The position numbers and the translations under genes are program-made. The notes under the pieces were generated by a model that ran no database searches, was not told the DNA's origin, and saw only the letters and a list, made by a program, of their open reading frames with translations. Positions 23,237 to 36,700 of a stretch of DNA of 64,000 bases are shown one piece after another (within the stretch, counting starts at the first letter, position 1; the number at the start of each line of letters is the position of its first letter). This DNA comes from Punica granatum (Eukaryota > Streptophyta > Magnoliopsida > Myrtales > Lythraceae), in NCBI RefSeq assembly GCF_007655135.1, contig NC_045129.1:17024274-17088273 (forward strand), in the 5' to 3' direction.

Positions 23237-24696
23237 ACTATGCTCTCATAAATCATTTCTTCGACTCTCTACTGATCAACTGGTCGTTTGTAGACGCTTC
23301 TCATAAACATTTGATCCGGCAAAGAGAAATATATACAACCATGTCTTGCATAAAAATGATACTAAATTATGATATTGGGCACAATATCTTTGACCCAGAA
23401 GTTTGACCAATGATTCTGACGCTTCTGAGTTGGTGGAAAGCGATGACCATATTATTCGATTGATTCATAAAAAGAAAATCATATCTGGGATGTATCAGAC
23501 CTGCCGTGATTGTGATCATTAGACGATGAACACTATTATTCCTCAACCTAATCACTGATATATTAATTAGGTGCATGTGATATGCTGGTTCTCCTTCTAG
23601 AAAAAGGAGTTGCAATAAGTTCAATCCTTAGTTATATATATATATATATATATATAGATGTTCATTTAATCAAAACCTAGAAGCTCGTTAGCAACCTTTT
23701 TTTCCGACGTATGATTTTGTTACGTACAGGCAACAGTAATGACAAACTTACCGCTTTCGCTACGCAATGTTCGAGCTATCGTATTCAACCGTGAACATAT
23801 CAAATAAATTGAATAACTAACGCAAACATTGACCTCGTCAGCGCAACACCACCCAAGGCCTGCCGAAGGGTCACACAACTAGCAATTGTTTTTAACAAAT
23901 ACACTAGAGGGGATTTGAACTTAAAACCTTGATGTTACTAAATCACATGAGAATAAGCTTGTTAACCACTAAATCATCACCTTTGGTGATTCTGATTCTA
24001 TTAATCATCAGTAGAGATTACATTGACGATTCGAAAGGCCAGAACTTCCCCCCTCTCTCTCTGTTTTTTTTATTCGAATTGGCGGACCCACTTAAAAATA
24101 AAAGGTTTTTAATGGTGGATTCTCCATTTTTTAGAGAGCTTAAATCCGTAACTTATTTAAAATGAACAATCCTCGAATCATAACCCACATTGCTAAGTCA
24201 TTTGAAATTAACTTACTTAAAAAGATGAATTAGTCAGAACGAGCATAAAATAACTCGAAATAATTAATCGTATAAAAAGAAGAAGTTGACAAAGGTGTTC
24301 TATATGTTAAACATGCCATTGCCAATGCAAGATATTAGTCTTGCCACTTGGCAATCCTTATCCACGCATAAGAAATTAGAATTATTGATTGAAGGAAAGC
24401 ATACAAGATTTTCCTTATTGGATCTCGAGAAACAAGCGAACCAACAGATCAACGGGAGAGATTAAAACAAGCAAAGACAAATAGGAATGAGTGTTAGTGC
24501 ACTAATATAGATTTTAACTTGAAATAAAAGAATATTTAAGTTTAATTTTCACCAATAAAACTTACATACTTTTTTTAAAAAGAAAAAATCAACAAGGGCG
24601 ATTAGTCCATGCTTAACGCCTCCCCATCCAGATTATTTTTATTTTGTACGGCATGCAGAATAATTTAATAACTTGATTATTAACAGTACTTGTTAA
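23237..24696. other. Intergenic, no gene recognised
   Basis: AT-rich sequence with a TA run near 23634-23656. Two short open frames (23367-23624 minus, 23929-24165 plus) have no family resemblance. Confidence 0.5.
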
Positions 24697-25228
24697 CATT
24701 GTTACCAGAACCGGCACCCTCCCTGGTCCGATCTAGTCAAAACCCAAATTTCATAGAATGACCCATGAGCCGAACAAATCCCGGCAGTTTCTATGATCCG
24801 AACAAACCGGGCTGTTTTCATATAAAATAAGCTGGTTTTCAATCGAATCAGACGGCTTAATGGGTTCTCAATTCTTAATTGAAAATTAGAAAAATTGATG
24901 TGTGAGTTATAAGTTGAACCTTAGACCTTCAAGGGCCCCCTTGATTTATGGCTTACACACTAATCACCAAGGCAAGCAAGCCTTTTTCTGTTTGTGCACA
25001 AATAAAAAATTTCTAATGGAAAATATATTTTTGTACTCTTTTTCCTAAATTATTCTTATAGTTTTTCAACGATATCATTAGTTATCATATTTTTTTCCGA
25101 ATAATATAAGTATTTATCCAAAATTTATTAAATATGTGGTTCAATCCATCGAACTTCCAATTAAATCTGAGAACTCATGAACCCATGCCTTGGCCGGTTC
25201 GAGATTCGATTCGATTCTGATAACACTG
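24697..25228. mobile_element. hAT-like non-autonomous element, 0.5 kb
   Basis: The left end CATTGTTACCAGAACCGG and the right end read inward CAGTGTTATCAGAATCG are inverted partners. Family members in dicots typically start CAGTGTTATCAGAACCGG as I recall them. The flanks CTTGTTAA (24689-24696) and ATTGTTAA (25229-25236) match at 7 of 8 positions, fitting an 8-bp target duplication. No coding sequence is seen. Confidence 0.75.
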
Positions 25229-25236
25229 ATTGTTAA

Positions 25237-25717
25237 GAAAAAAACGATTTAAAAGAGTAGTTGATGAAAATAGTTCCCCATGTTAGTACAGTGACACGGC
25301 GTGTATCTTTTCAAATAACAGTAGTTATTAATTAACCTTTACTGGACATGTCAATGATCCTTAAAAACATTTACTGAATGTTAGCATATAAATTTCGAAA
25401 TAGTGTATTACCTTTTCTTTCTTCCCTTCATTTTTTCTTAACTAAATAGTGACAACTTTCAAGCAGAAAAATTACCAATCACAAATGCCGACTTAGTTCT
25501 TGATTACAGCTTATTTAAAATTTTCTCTCATATACTACCATCTAATATTCAGAAATTTAATGAGTCCAAACTAATCTAAGTTGGACCCGACTTACCGAGA
25601 GATAAAGTTTCTCCTATTGTGGACTTTTTCGATGCCCGAGATTCAAACTCGAAATAAAATTGCTTAAGAAGACGATGCCGAATCACTAGAATCAACTCAT
25701 ATGGTAAGCACCTGTTT
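25237..25717. other. Intergenic, nothing recognised
   Basis: AT-rich spacer between the hAT-like element and a tandem duplication. No gene is visible. Confidence 0.5.
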
Positions 25718-26047
25718 GATTTTCTACAGTAAGCACCCGCTTAAGTAAGTGTTTATTAAATTCCAATTTGGAAAGGAATGTATATGGTGTAAACACGTCA
25801 AAAATCGCTATTGTGGAGAGCAATCGATCTAGGAAAAAATATATATAAAACTGGCATCAATTATAAATATTATTAAATATATGATTTTCTACAGTAAGCA
25901 CCCGCTTAAGTAAGTGTTTATTAAATTCCAATTTGGAAAGGAATGTATATGGTGTAAACACGTCAAAAATCGCTATTGAGGAGAGCAATCGATCTAGGAA
26001 AAAAAATATATAAAACTGGCATCAATTATAAATATTATTAAATATAT
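25718..26047. repeat. Tandem duplication, 165-bp unit
   Basis: Two head-to-tail copies (25718-25882 and 25883-26047) beginning gattttctacagtaagcacc differ at only about three positions, so this duplication is recent. The unit has no coding potential and is not recognised as part of a known element. Confidence 0.93.
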
Positions 26048-29000
26048 ATGTATATGTATATGTATCTAGATTACAACATGGCAAAAAGGCATAGGAAAAG
26101 AAGTCCTGCACGACAAATTGATGACCGGCATGAGTACAGATACTTCGGCCACCGTGTAGAATAAGACTTCTAAAAGCACTTATGCCCGGAGTAATGACAT
26201 TGACGTGAGCCAACCGAATAATCAGAGTGAAAATTCTCCACATCGCATTTTTTTTTCCCTTTAATAAAATTTTGCCTTTCACAAGTACAACACAAAATGA
26301 ATCAAAGTACGACGCTGCGGTATACTCCACAAAGGACAAAGTTGTGCTGGGATCTGGTGACTAGACTGAAGAGTTTATGTCTCATAAAATACGTGAGGAT
26401 GTCCTGTATTAAATTCGGAAATTCAAAATACCGAAAAGTGAGAAAGAAACCGAACAAAAAAAAAATATTTCTCATGCTCTAGGAATTTCTTGTAATATTA
26501 GGATATATACAAAAATATGAAATATTAGGATACTTTTAAGATTCTTCTCTGGTAGATGTCTTTAAAATATAATGGTAATTCTTTTGGATATTATAAATAT
26601 ACGAATTGCATTTCTAATCTACCTATCAATTTTCTTATCCATCCATCCATCTATTTATTATAGGTATTTAGGGTGATTGCAATGAGAGACTCCCATGTCA
26701 CATAATCCTTTTTGGAAAATCATTAACTCAAATTTGAAAGCCTTTTCAAGTCTATTCAAGTCTATGCATTAAATACATAATATTTTTTTTTAAATCCATA
26801 TTATTATTACCACCATCACCACCACTATCACCAATACCACCTATGCACTTTAAAATTATTTTAAAAAAGCACAACGTTTCACATCCTTTCCTAATCTAGC
26901 ATGCTGTCAACTTCTATCCATCCTCCGTCGTGAATTGCCCACGTGGCCGTTAATATTGGTCCAGCTAGCCATTATCTTTAGCGTGTATTACCTTTAGTCC
27001 AATTGGCGGGACCTAGCCACAATATTCCCCTCCAATATCTCTTCCTCCTTCCATCATTCTCGCGCATAGAATTAGGGCTAGAAATGGAACTCAAGCTTGG
27101 GATTTTATTTCGCTCATATTGAACCAATTAGGGGTCGCATTGAGTTACGACTCTCTTGCTTTCTTCAGTTGAGTGCACGGTGAATGAAATCTCTTTTTCC
27201 TCAATTTTGATAATTGGAAATCGGGGCAAGACCGCAAGCAAGCATCAGCTGAGAAGGTAAATATTTTGCTCCTGAGGTTACTGCTGTATGCTGGTGTCCT
27301 TGATCGCCTTGTGAAAGAGAAGGGAAGATGTAGCGAACCTCTGACCCCCCGTTGTTTCAAAGCAAGGGAAAGAGACATACAAAGGGAAGAGAATTAAAAG
27401 GGTTAATTCTCATTAACGTAAATTGCTGAATATGTACAAGGCTTAAACTATTGATCACTCAACTTGCAACCCACAAAGACACGTTAAATACTTGACCAAG
27501 AAAACAGCAAAAAAACTCAATAACTAGCAATCTAAAAACCAGCCACAACTTATTGGCTTATTCAACAAATTAACAACTCTCTAACTTTACTCAATTTACT
27601 GACTTAATGACTCAACGCACTGTCTGACTCAGTGACTCAACTCATTCAATTGATGAAGTAGTGACTCTGACTCAGTCCATTGAACTCCCTGATTCACTAC
27701 TCAACACAGCTCCGGAAACATCTAACATTCCCTCACTAGGACAACACTACTAAACTGGCCTCTATGTGAAAGAGAAGAATGAACTTTTAAAAATTTTAGC
27801 TGCAAATTTGGTTTGGAAAATTTGCTCCTTGAACGATGCAAGTGTTTGCATATGGCATAGATGCCAAACCAGTTATGCAGAGAACTCGATGGTCAAACTA
27901 TCAATAAAACACATATCACATATGACGACTGAAACCAAAAGAAAAAGAAAGAGCATGTAGATAGATTGTCGACACTTATATGTAAAGTGAATTTAAGGAG
28001 AGAGAGAGAGGGAAAAAAAAACAGAGAGAGAGAGGGAGAAGTAAAGATTAGGGAGAATGGAGTATCAACGCAGTAGGATTGAACATGTTTGAGGGAAAGA
28101 GTGTGCAATAAAAATTCATTTTACGAATCAAAACTCAACAAAGAAAAAGAAAAATTTAGAGAAGAAAGGGAAAAAAAAGGCTTACAATTATATATAGAAT
28201 ATTGTTTATCCTTTAATAACATCTCAGAGATAGATAGAGTTTATCGAACGAACCGCATTCCTTCGTATATGTCAAGAGTCCATTGATGAAAGGGGGTTGG
28301 GGAAAGCTCAATCGATACTTGGCTAGACAGATGACTATATATATACAGATATTATTTTATTAGAAAATGACAATATATTTTACATATTTAATCTATATAC
28401 CTAATTGAAGTGGCAACTATATCTATTATACTAGTATTAAAATCACATGCGTTGCATGTGGTGTACTATCTTATAAAGTTGTCCATACTAATAATTTACT
28501 TAAGAATACTACTATACTACAATCTTATCTATCTATATACTTATGCTAAAGAAGAGTTACCGGGTAACTCTCCTTTAGCCAAGTATCAATCAAATAGATG
28601 CCCTCAGTAAAATATTGTAAAATCTCCCTCTTTTCTTTTTCTGTAAGTTTTTTTTTTTTGGGTAAGGAAAAAATCTCCTTTTCATTTTTCATAATTATTA
28701 ATGAAATATAATATTGAAGAGGAAATTAATTTTTATTTCTTTATTCTTTCTTGACATTCAAGTTTCCAGCAAACTTATTTACTTCTATGTCCATCTAGAC
28801 TTTATAAAGATTCTATGAATAACCTAAATCGAGGAAATTAACGTATGGAGAATTTTTTGAGTTGTTTAAATTGATTATTCATGTTGTATAATGCAATGTG
28901 TACATTATAAGATCATGCAAATCTCCTTATAACATTAATTATTTATATAAAATTACAAACTAATGTCATTTTTTTTCATTATTAAGTTATAAAAATGAGT

Positions 29001-29198
29001 AGTTATAAGAAAAGGTAATGAGTTAACTTAAATTTGTCCAAACCAAAAGAACGCCACTTTTTAAATAGTTGTTAAATTCATACTTGCTAACAAATTAATG
29101 TATGATGTGACATAACAATGATATCATAATTTTATAGTAAAGTATAAATGATGGCTCAAAAATACTATCTTATTTTATAAATATGTGGGATGTAGTAT
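26048..29198. other. Intergenic, no gene recognised
   Basis: Contains GA-rich microsatellites around 28000-28040 and a stretch at 27420-27720 rich in repeated 'actca' phrases that resembles a decayed retrotransposon terminal repeat. Open frames at 27145-27378 (minus) and 27766-28286 (plus) carry no recognised motif. Nothing here is supported as a gene. Confidence 0.45.
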
Positions 29199-29207
29199 AA
29201 ATATATA

Positions 29208-30082
29208 GGGTAAATTGCACTGGTGGTCCAAAATATTTTACAAATGTTACATGATGGTCCAAAAAGTTTTTTTCGTTACATGATGGTACAAAATGTTTCA
29301 AAGTTATTTCATGATGGTACAAACCGTCAATTGGCCCTGACGCCGTTAACATTTTGCTGACGTGGCGCGTCCTATGTGTCACTTTTGTTACGTGGAACCA
29401 ATCATAGCGTGCCACGTCATTTAAGAGAAAATAAAATTTTTAAAAGTAAAAAAAAAAATAAAAAAAATAAAAAAAAGAGTAAAAATTTTCAAAAAAAAAT
29501 TAAAATTTTGAAAATTATTTTTTAAAACATAAAAAAAATTAATTTTTTAAAAAAAATATAAAAAAAAAATACAAAAAAACAAAAAAGAGTAAAAATTTAG
29601 AAATAAAAAAGAAAAAAATTAATTTAAAATTTTGAAAATTTTGAAAAAAGGGAAAAAGGGAAATTATTTTTAAAAAAGGGAAATTATAGGGAAAAAATTT
29701 TAAAAATTTTCGGAAAATGTTTTTAATTTTTTTTTAAATTTTTTAAATTTTTAAAAATAATTAATATTTAATATTAAAATTATTTTAAATTTAAATTAAA
29801 AGTTTAAAATTTTTTTAAATTTTTTTAAATTTAAAATTATTTTTAAAAGTTTTTAAAATTTAAAATTATTTTTAAAATTTTAAAATTTTTCGGCCACGTC
29901 AACAAGGAGGTGACACGTAGTGGCCACGTCAGCATCAGCTTGACGGCGTCAAGCTCGAGTTGACGGTTTGTACCATCATGAAACAGTTTTGAAACATTTT
30001 GTACCATCATGTAACGAAAAAAACTTTTTGGACCATCATGTAACATTTGTAAAACATTTTGGACCACCAGTGCAATTTACCC
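29208..30082. mobile_element. Mutator-like fold-back element with perfect 9-bp target duplication
   Basis: The arms of about 150 bases begin GGGTAAATTGCACTGGTGG at both ends and then alternate gttacatgatggtcc/gtacaaa phrases; they are near-perfect inverted copies. The flanking 9-mers AAATATATA (29199-29207 and 30083-30091) are identical. The centre (about 29430-29890) is low-complexity A/T sequence with long A- and T-runs. No transposase is encoded. It is the same family as 10424-10831. Confidence 0.88.
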
Positions 30083-30091
30083 AAATATATA

Positions 30092-30278
30092 TTGAGTAAA
30101 AATTTGCTCTCAAAAAAAAAAAAGATATGGTCTATAGTGAAGTGCAAGTCTAACTTATCTAACTAGATCTACTATGTATTAGGCTAAAGGAAGTTATAAA
30201 GGAGCTCTCTTAAGTCTCCGCATGTCATTCACATGATGAAAGAAAGAAATTATTTTAATTTATTTGAAAAACGAAATT

Positions 30279-30318
<40 letters not shown>

Positions 30319-30950
30319 GAGATTAGGTTGGGTTTTAATAATTTACTAATTTAAAATGGTAATAAGTTTCTAATTTAAGATCTATTTGTTTAAAATTTTA
30401 AATTAGTTTTACTTCAAATAAGTGACAACTTTTAAAATTATATGACCATCTTTTAAATATCAACAAGGATAATTTCATATTAATTTTAATATTATGTTAT
30501 GTTAATTTTATTTTTAAGATATTCAGCTTATTCTTACTAAAATGTTATTTCAATGACTTAAATATTTATCATTTTGAATGAATAGATTTTGGTAAATTAG
30601 AGAATCTTTTATGAATATTACACACATCTAAATTTTGAAATGCTAACTCTAAATAAGTGTATATATATGAGTATATAAGAAATCATAGGGTTGTTATATT
30701 TCCTACAGTTTTTATATTATGTCCAGCAATTACACCAATGAAAAAAATTTGTAATAAAACATGAAAAGTCAAATATTATAAAATATGGTTGGTCCTTATA
30801 GCTAAATCAAATGATGGAGGTGAGGGGGCGCTAAATTTGTATTGGACATTATGAGAGAAGGGAGACAAAAAAATCTAGTAGTTTAGCGTCCATTCTTCTC
30901 ACAATTGCCATATATTTAAGTTCGACAAGACTGATAAAAAAAAAGAAGAA
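30092..30950. other. Intergenic, no gene recognised
   Basis: AT-rich, with a TA run at 30282-30313. No coding or structural signal is seen. Confidence 0.5.
30282..30313. repeat. (TA)n microsatellite
   Basis: Uninterrupted TA run of about 16 units. Confidence 0.9.
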
Positions 30951-31706
30951 GGAAAAGTACAAAACTCCCATTGTGGTTTGAATTTGAGACAAATTAGATC
31001 ACGTGATTTTTCTAGGGACAAATAACACTATATTGTTCACTTCGTGAGATATAATGAACCTCACCGATAATTTTTTCATCACTTTTGGTCATAAAAATTT
31101 TCTTTTTAGATTATTACCCTCAAACTTTCAACTTTTTTATAATTTGATCCTAAAATTCGAAAAAAAGGGGAAAGGAGCTTGGGCTGTCGGATGACAACCC
31201 CAATCCACCACCGAGGTTGCCGACACCTACAGAGAATGTCGAAAACCTCAAGGGCAGGGTCGAGGTCGCCGATTGGTGGCCCTAGCCCCGGAATCGACGG
31301 GATCTCGAGTTCGAGATCCCGATCAATTCGGGAGCGAGGGTTGCCAATCTGCTGTCCCGACCCCACCTCCATGGTTGTCAGCATCCTCTGTAGGTGCATG
31401 CAACCTCAGTGGTGGGGTCGGGATTGCCAACCGACGGCCCTAGTCCCAGCCCCGGCCCCTTCTCCTTCTTCTTCTTCTTTTTTTTTTTTTTTTTTCGAAT
31501 TTTAGGACCAAATTTAAAAAAAGTTGAAAGTTTGAGGGTAGTAATAGGAAAAACAAAAGCTTGACGACCAAAAGTGACGAAAAAATTAATAGTGATGTCT
31601 ATTATGTATCACGAAATGAACCACATGATGTTATTTGCCCCTAGAAAAATTACAAGGTTCAATTTATCTTAAACTCAAACCACATGGGGATTTTTGTACT
31701 TTTTCC
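30951..31706. mobile_element. Long inverted-repeat element, 0.76 kb
   Basis: The left arm begins GGAAAAGTACAAAACTCCC and the right arm read inward begins GGAAAAAGTACAAAAATCCC; the match continues for roughly 200 bases (tttttctaggg, cacttttggtc). The core (31165-31465) is GC-rich and holds its own inverted pair around cacctacagaga and tctgtaggtgc. The flanks match only 6 of 9, so the superfamily is uncertain, but arm length suggests a Mutator-like element. Open frames over the core on both strands are not recognised. Confidence 0.7.
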
Positions 31707-33597
31707 AAAAAAACAAATCACATGAAACAAAAATACATGAATATTCAATTGGATATTCGTAATGATCAACATATATATATATATATATATATATTTATAT
31801 GCTCCAAACAATTACATGTAAGGTTCTCGTGACACGAAAAGAAACTCCTCCTAGAATACATCAATAACCTATATACAGATATAAATTTTTATATATGTGT
31901 GTTGTTTTTAAAGTTTAATGAAGCTTGCATTCAATTGTTCTATTCCAGTTCATTAGCATACACGCGTTTTTCTTTAACTTTCTTTGTTTTTTAATTTTAC
32001 TGGGTTCTTTAAGATTTTAAAATTCAATCCACAATTATGTTCAAGTTTGCATGCATTTTTCAATTATTATGTTATTTGACTTATGATAGAAATCTTAAAT
32101 TGATAGAGAATTAGCTAACTGGATAATTAATTGATGAAAACGACCCCTAAATTTTTATGATTTCTGAAAAATAAAGTGATAGGAATTAATTTAATTAAAA
32201 ATTATTTATAAAATCCTTTTAATCAAAATTATTTTAGTCTTGTACAGTTCAAAAGCTTCATAAGCTTTCCATGCATGGATCTTTGAGAAATAATTATTCA
32301 TACTTTTATGGGATAAAAATTTCTACAATTAATGTGCTTTCTTGACGATCAAAAGGTCAGCAAATCAGGAGTTGAGAAAACGGAGACTCCACGTTGCATG
32401 TGGCCAAGGAGTCTATTTATATAGATATACACGTTAGATTTTAGTTTGGACAGTTTAATTAACTGATGAGGACTTTTTATCTTATAGCTAATTTTCGATC
32501 CCGTGTGATGCACATATTATTATATATAAATAATTTCTTTAGAACTTGTTAGATAAATTAAATAAATAGCTCATTAAAATTTTATATATCAAATTATATA
32601 AATCATTAGGAAAAATAGAAGATACTCTATCTAATAAGAAAGTTAGCATAGTTGTAGATAAAACAATGATAATTAATGTTGTTAAAAGGTCATTCCAGTA
32701 TTCACTTAATTAAGATATTATCTTATCAAAGCATGTTTAGAGATCTTTAATAGCTTTCTGTGGAAAGGACAAAGAGAAAGAGACTATTAGCCAATAAAAG
32801 TAAAAGTTTATGTTAATGTGAATTAATTGTACATGTATTTACAATAATACCCTTTTCTATTGCCTTGTATTCAATTTAATATATATATAAAAACAAATTA
32901 ATTATTAAAAATTTAATTAATTCAAATTTCAGGAATACTATTTGGTAATAACAAAGAGTATTCGGTCATATTTTAATATTTTTTTGTAAATTTTCCGAAA
33001 CAAATTGTTCTTTTCACTAACAATTTTTACTATCATATATAAAGATATGAATTTTCATAATTTGGCCAAATGCTGAAGTAGTTGGAGTAAAAGAGGCATT
33101 TCTCCATTACTATTATGGACTAAGAATTAACTTGCACGATTTATGGATAATCATAATAATTTTTGTAAAAGAACAACTGACTGGCAATAGAAAAAAATCC
33201 AATTAAACTTGAAGATATGAAAATGACATTTTAGTCATGATTTAGATTCCATATCACATTAAAACGACTCTAAAGGGATCTCAACATAGAATTAACAAAT
33301 GTTCTTCTCGTAAAACAAAGAGAATACTTAATTTAAATAATTATTTGGTTTTAGCAGATCATTCCTTCACTCTGAGATACTTAGTAGGAGCTCCATATTG
33401 ATCCAATGGTCATAAGAATTAAGGGACTCACTAATTTCTTGATAGAATAATCTGTAATCTTAACTTTAATTCTATACTTAACAAAAACTATGATAGTTAG
33501 TACACAATCTATATTCCTAATATATCTTCAGCGACTCAAATCAATAGAAAGTTGAGAGTATGAGATTAACCTGTTTAGAAATAGAAAGACTGTGATG
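31707..33597. other. Intergenic, no gene recognised
   Basis: Strongly AT-rich, with a TA run at 31770-31794. No gene or repeat structure was recognised. Confidence 0.5.
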
Positions 33598-33764
33598 GCT
33601 TGTTTGGTTTGCAAATGTGATTTTAAAATCACAACTTTAATCTAATTCTACCAACAATAAAACAAAATAATTCATACAAAGTTAAAGAGTAAGCCCCATT
33701 TATACCACTCTTTTTCAAAATCAAAATCTGATTTTAAAATCCTACTTTGAAACCAAACGCAGCA
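33598..33764. mobile_element. Miniature element with GTTTGGTTT ends, 167 bp
   Basis: The ends GGCTTGTTTGGTTT and, inward from the right, TGCTGCGTTTGGTTT are inverted partners, followed by the shared palindromic phrase gattttaaaatc. The length and ends suggest a Tourist/Harbinger-type MITE. The flanking trinucleotide is ATG on both sides rather than the expected TAA/TTA, so the superfamily is not settled. Confidence 0.65.
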
Positions 33765-36700
33765 TGAACCATTCATCCCACGAGAAACAATGGAATAAAA
33801 TCGTGGAAATAGTTTGAACAACTCGATAATCAAAATATCAAGATCAAGGCGGAGATCCCTTTTTGCGGCAAAGAGAGTTCCTTGCATGCATGGCTGAACA
33901 TTTGTAATTCTTATATAGCCAATTTATCTTGAATCTCTTCAATATATCAATTAATGAAATGGGATTAATTGCGGTATGGCCAATTTATATGGGAATTAAT
34001 GGATTGGTTTAAATAAAGAAGAAGCGACAGATACCTATTTCAAGGAATACAATTATCAAAAGAAATGGGCATTATCTACACCATTGATTAAGAATCTAAC
34101 GGAAGAAAGAAATATAACAGGCTCTATAATCCATCTTAAATTTCTTATTTTCTGAAATTAATATTAAATTGTGCCACCATATACATATAATTTATATATA
34201 TACTAACAAAGGAAAGAAAATGTCTTTTTTATTATTATAATAATTTCATTATTTTATGATATCAATTTTCTAAATAATACTTATTTTTATTAAAAAATAA
34301 TATTTTAACCTTATATTATATTGAATTTTACCTTTTCAACCTTATATTATTGAAGATTTTACCTTCATACCCCAACTTATTAGTGGGGATACAACTTTAT
34401 ATAAAGACTAGTCAAAAAGCCTTGCACGTGGTTTGCGTTTCCATGGTTATTCAAATGTATTTTTTTTTGTTTAATGATTAGAACGTTACTTTGGTATGTA
34501 TTAGTAACTTTAAGTAAACTTTAAAGCACATTTTTTCCATTTAGAATTTTGAATGTGTGATTTTATTACGTAAATGGTTCTACCAATCTAAAGTAAATTA
34601 AAGAAAAATAGCGCATGGCAATCCTTATGAATAAGAATATATATAAAAAAAAATCAAAGGTTAAAACTGTCGGGTAACTTTGAATAATCAATAAGCATGT
34701 ACAACGTAGATAAGTTATTCAAGGTTAAGTACCACCGCGCATCCTCATTTGAAGACCATGAAATAAGAAAATTCATGGTCTACCATATTTTATAAGAAAA
34801 TACAAAAATCGACGTAACATGCAAGAACACTAAGAAAATTCTATGTCTACGATATTTTATAAGTTATTCCAGCAGATAAAGAAGAAATAGATTAGAAAAC
34901 ATAATATTTTACTAAAGGAAGAATATAGTAACCTTGAACAAATGAACTCATAGATGTGTCGCATAGTATATGCTTTTCATAAGAGGAAAAAAAAAATGAA
35001 CTTGACATTATAATTACTGAAATTTGGGATTAGTTCTAGAATGCCCTACTTGAGTAGGCCTGATTATATTTGCCCAACACTTTCAAAGAGGCACGGCGCC
35101 AGAGACAAAGACAAACCTATAGAATACTGAATCAAATGCGGGGAATATTTTGAACATTTGGAAGGAAAGAAGAAATTTAAAGAGGCGTTCTTATGCCTTT
35201 GTTGACTGATTATGACAGTAATGATCCAATAGTGAGAGACTACGTCTCCACCTAATATATAAGAAATACTCTATATCAGTAAGAAGACCAATACATGAAC
35301 ATAGAAAAAGATTCCTTGATAATTTATATATATAAATTCCAAAAATTGACATAGAACTTTAGTTTTGTACAGTTTGTGAAAGTACAAAATCTAGTGGCAT
35401 CGCTTGATACCTACCATTGTCATACTATACTCACTAATTAGTTGTTTTCTGACATGCGATAATTAGAAGACACGAGGAAAGCTGAAAACTGGAATATCTT
35501 TACCAATTTATACCAAGATGCAGTACCCCCATCATAAACCTTTCATGCTAGCATTAAAATTCTAGCTCGGCATTTTTGCTATACAAGCCCTTGCCTTTTT
35601 ATTATCCACTTTTTCTAAACACCCCTTGAGATAGAAAAATTTGTGGTCATAACTTCATACAACGCATCCCTCTCTAATGAGAACACGTCCTGGAGATCAC
35701 AATAATATCCATTCAACTGATTGTTTGATTAGTATGTCCTAACACATTATAGAAAATCATATGAACATGAAGTTGAATAGTCAACAAAGGAAGAAAACTG
35801 TGAAGAGCTTATATACATTATTTTAACGCTAAACTATGTCTACTTTAACATTATGTCATAATATAAATAAGTTTAACAGTTCAACCTGCCTACCCATAGA
35901 TGCTTGATTTGGGTCATAGAAGAAACCTTCTGGTATTTCTAGCATTGAGGAAAGAAATATTCATAAAAAAAAGGAATGTAAAAGCATACTAACTTAAGAT
36001 TCCAAAAACCATAAAACCAAATGTCTCCAAGTTTCCATAACAGATGAGAGGTATGAATTATATATCAAAAGATGTACTTAATCAACAAGTCCTGAAAATA
36101 AAAAGTGGAGTTGAAGCTTCTACATATATATTAGAATAAGCCAATGTGAGATTGATTATAGTTTCATATTTATTGGAATATATTAGAAATAGCCATCTTG
36201 AAACTTTTTTTTTGAACTATGGAAGCTTTAGGATATACGACAATTTATTAAATACACAGAAAACTTCAAAGAAGAAAAGCACTACATATTATCGAGAAGT
36301 CCATATCTGTTTGGTCACAACACAAGCAAAAATACTTTTTCCAAACTTCCCCCGCTAAGTTTCACTAAATTTGTACTATTTTGCATTTTTCTCTTCTTGC
36401 ATTATGGAAAAAATAAACAAGTTAAATGTTAAATTATGAGGGAGAGGCATATTCTGTAGTCAGGGCATTCAACATCTCTACAAGAAAATCAATGCCGAAC
36501 AAACTCAAAGTTTGAATTTAACTGCACTAATTACGGTAATAAGACTGCTCAAATTTGGAGTCGAATGCTTCGTTCCTCTTTCTTATATGTTATAAATAAC
36601 ATGTAACCACTTGTAACAAAAAATAATGCGCGGCACTACAAGGCATTATGCACTAACCTCTCGTCATGGATGGACTAAGGTTATATTTACCATGCGGAGG

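Noticed and set aside
31106..31505. Pair of about 100-codon frames on opposite strands
   Set aside because: They cover the GC-rich core of an inverted-repeat element, with internal inverted duplications and no protein family resemblance.
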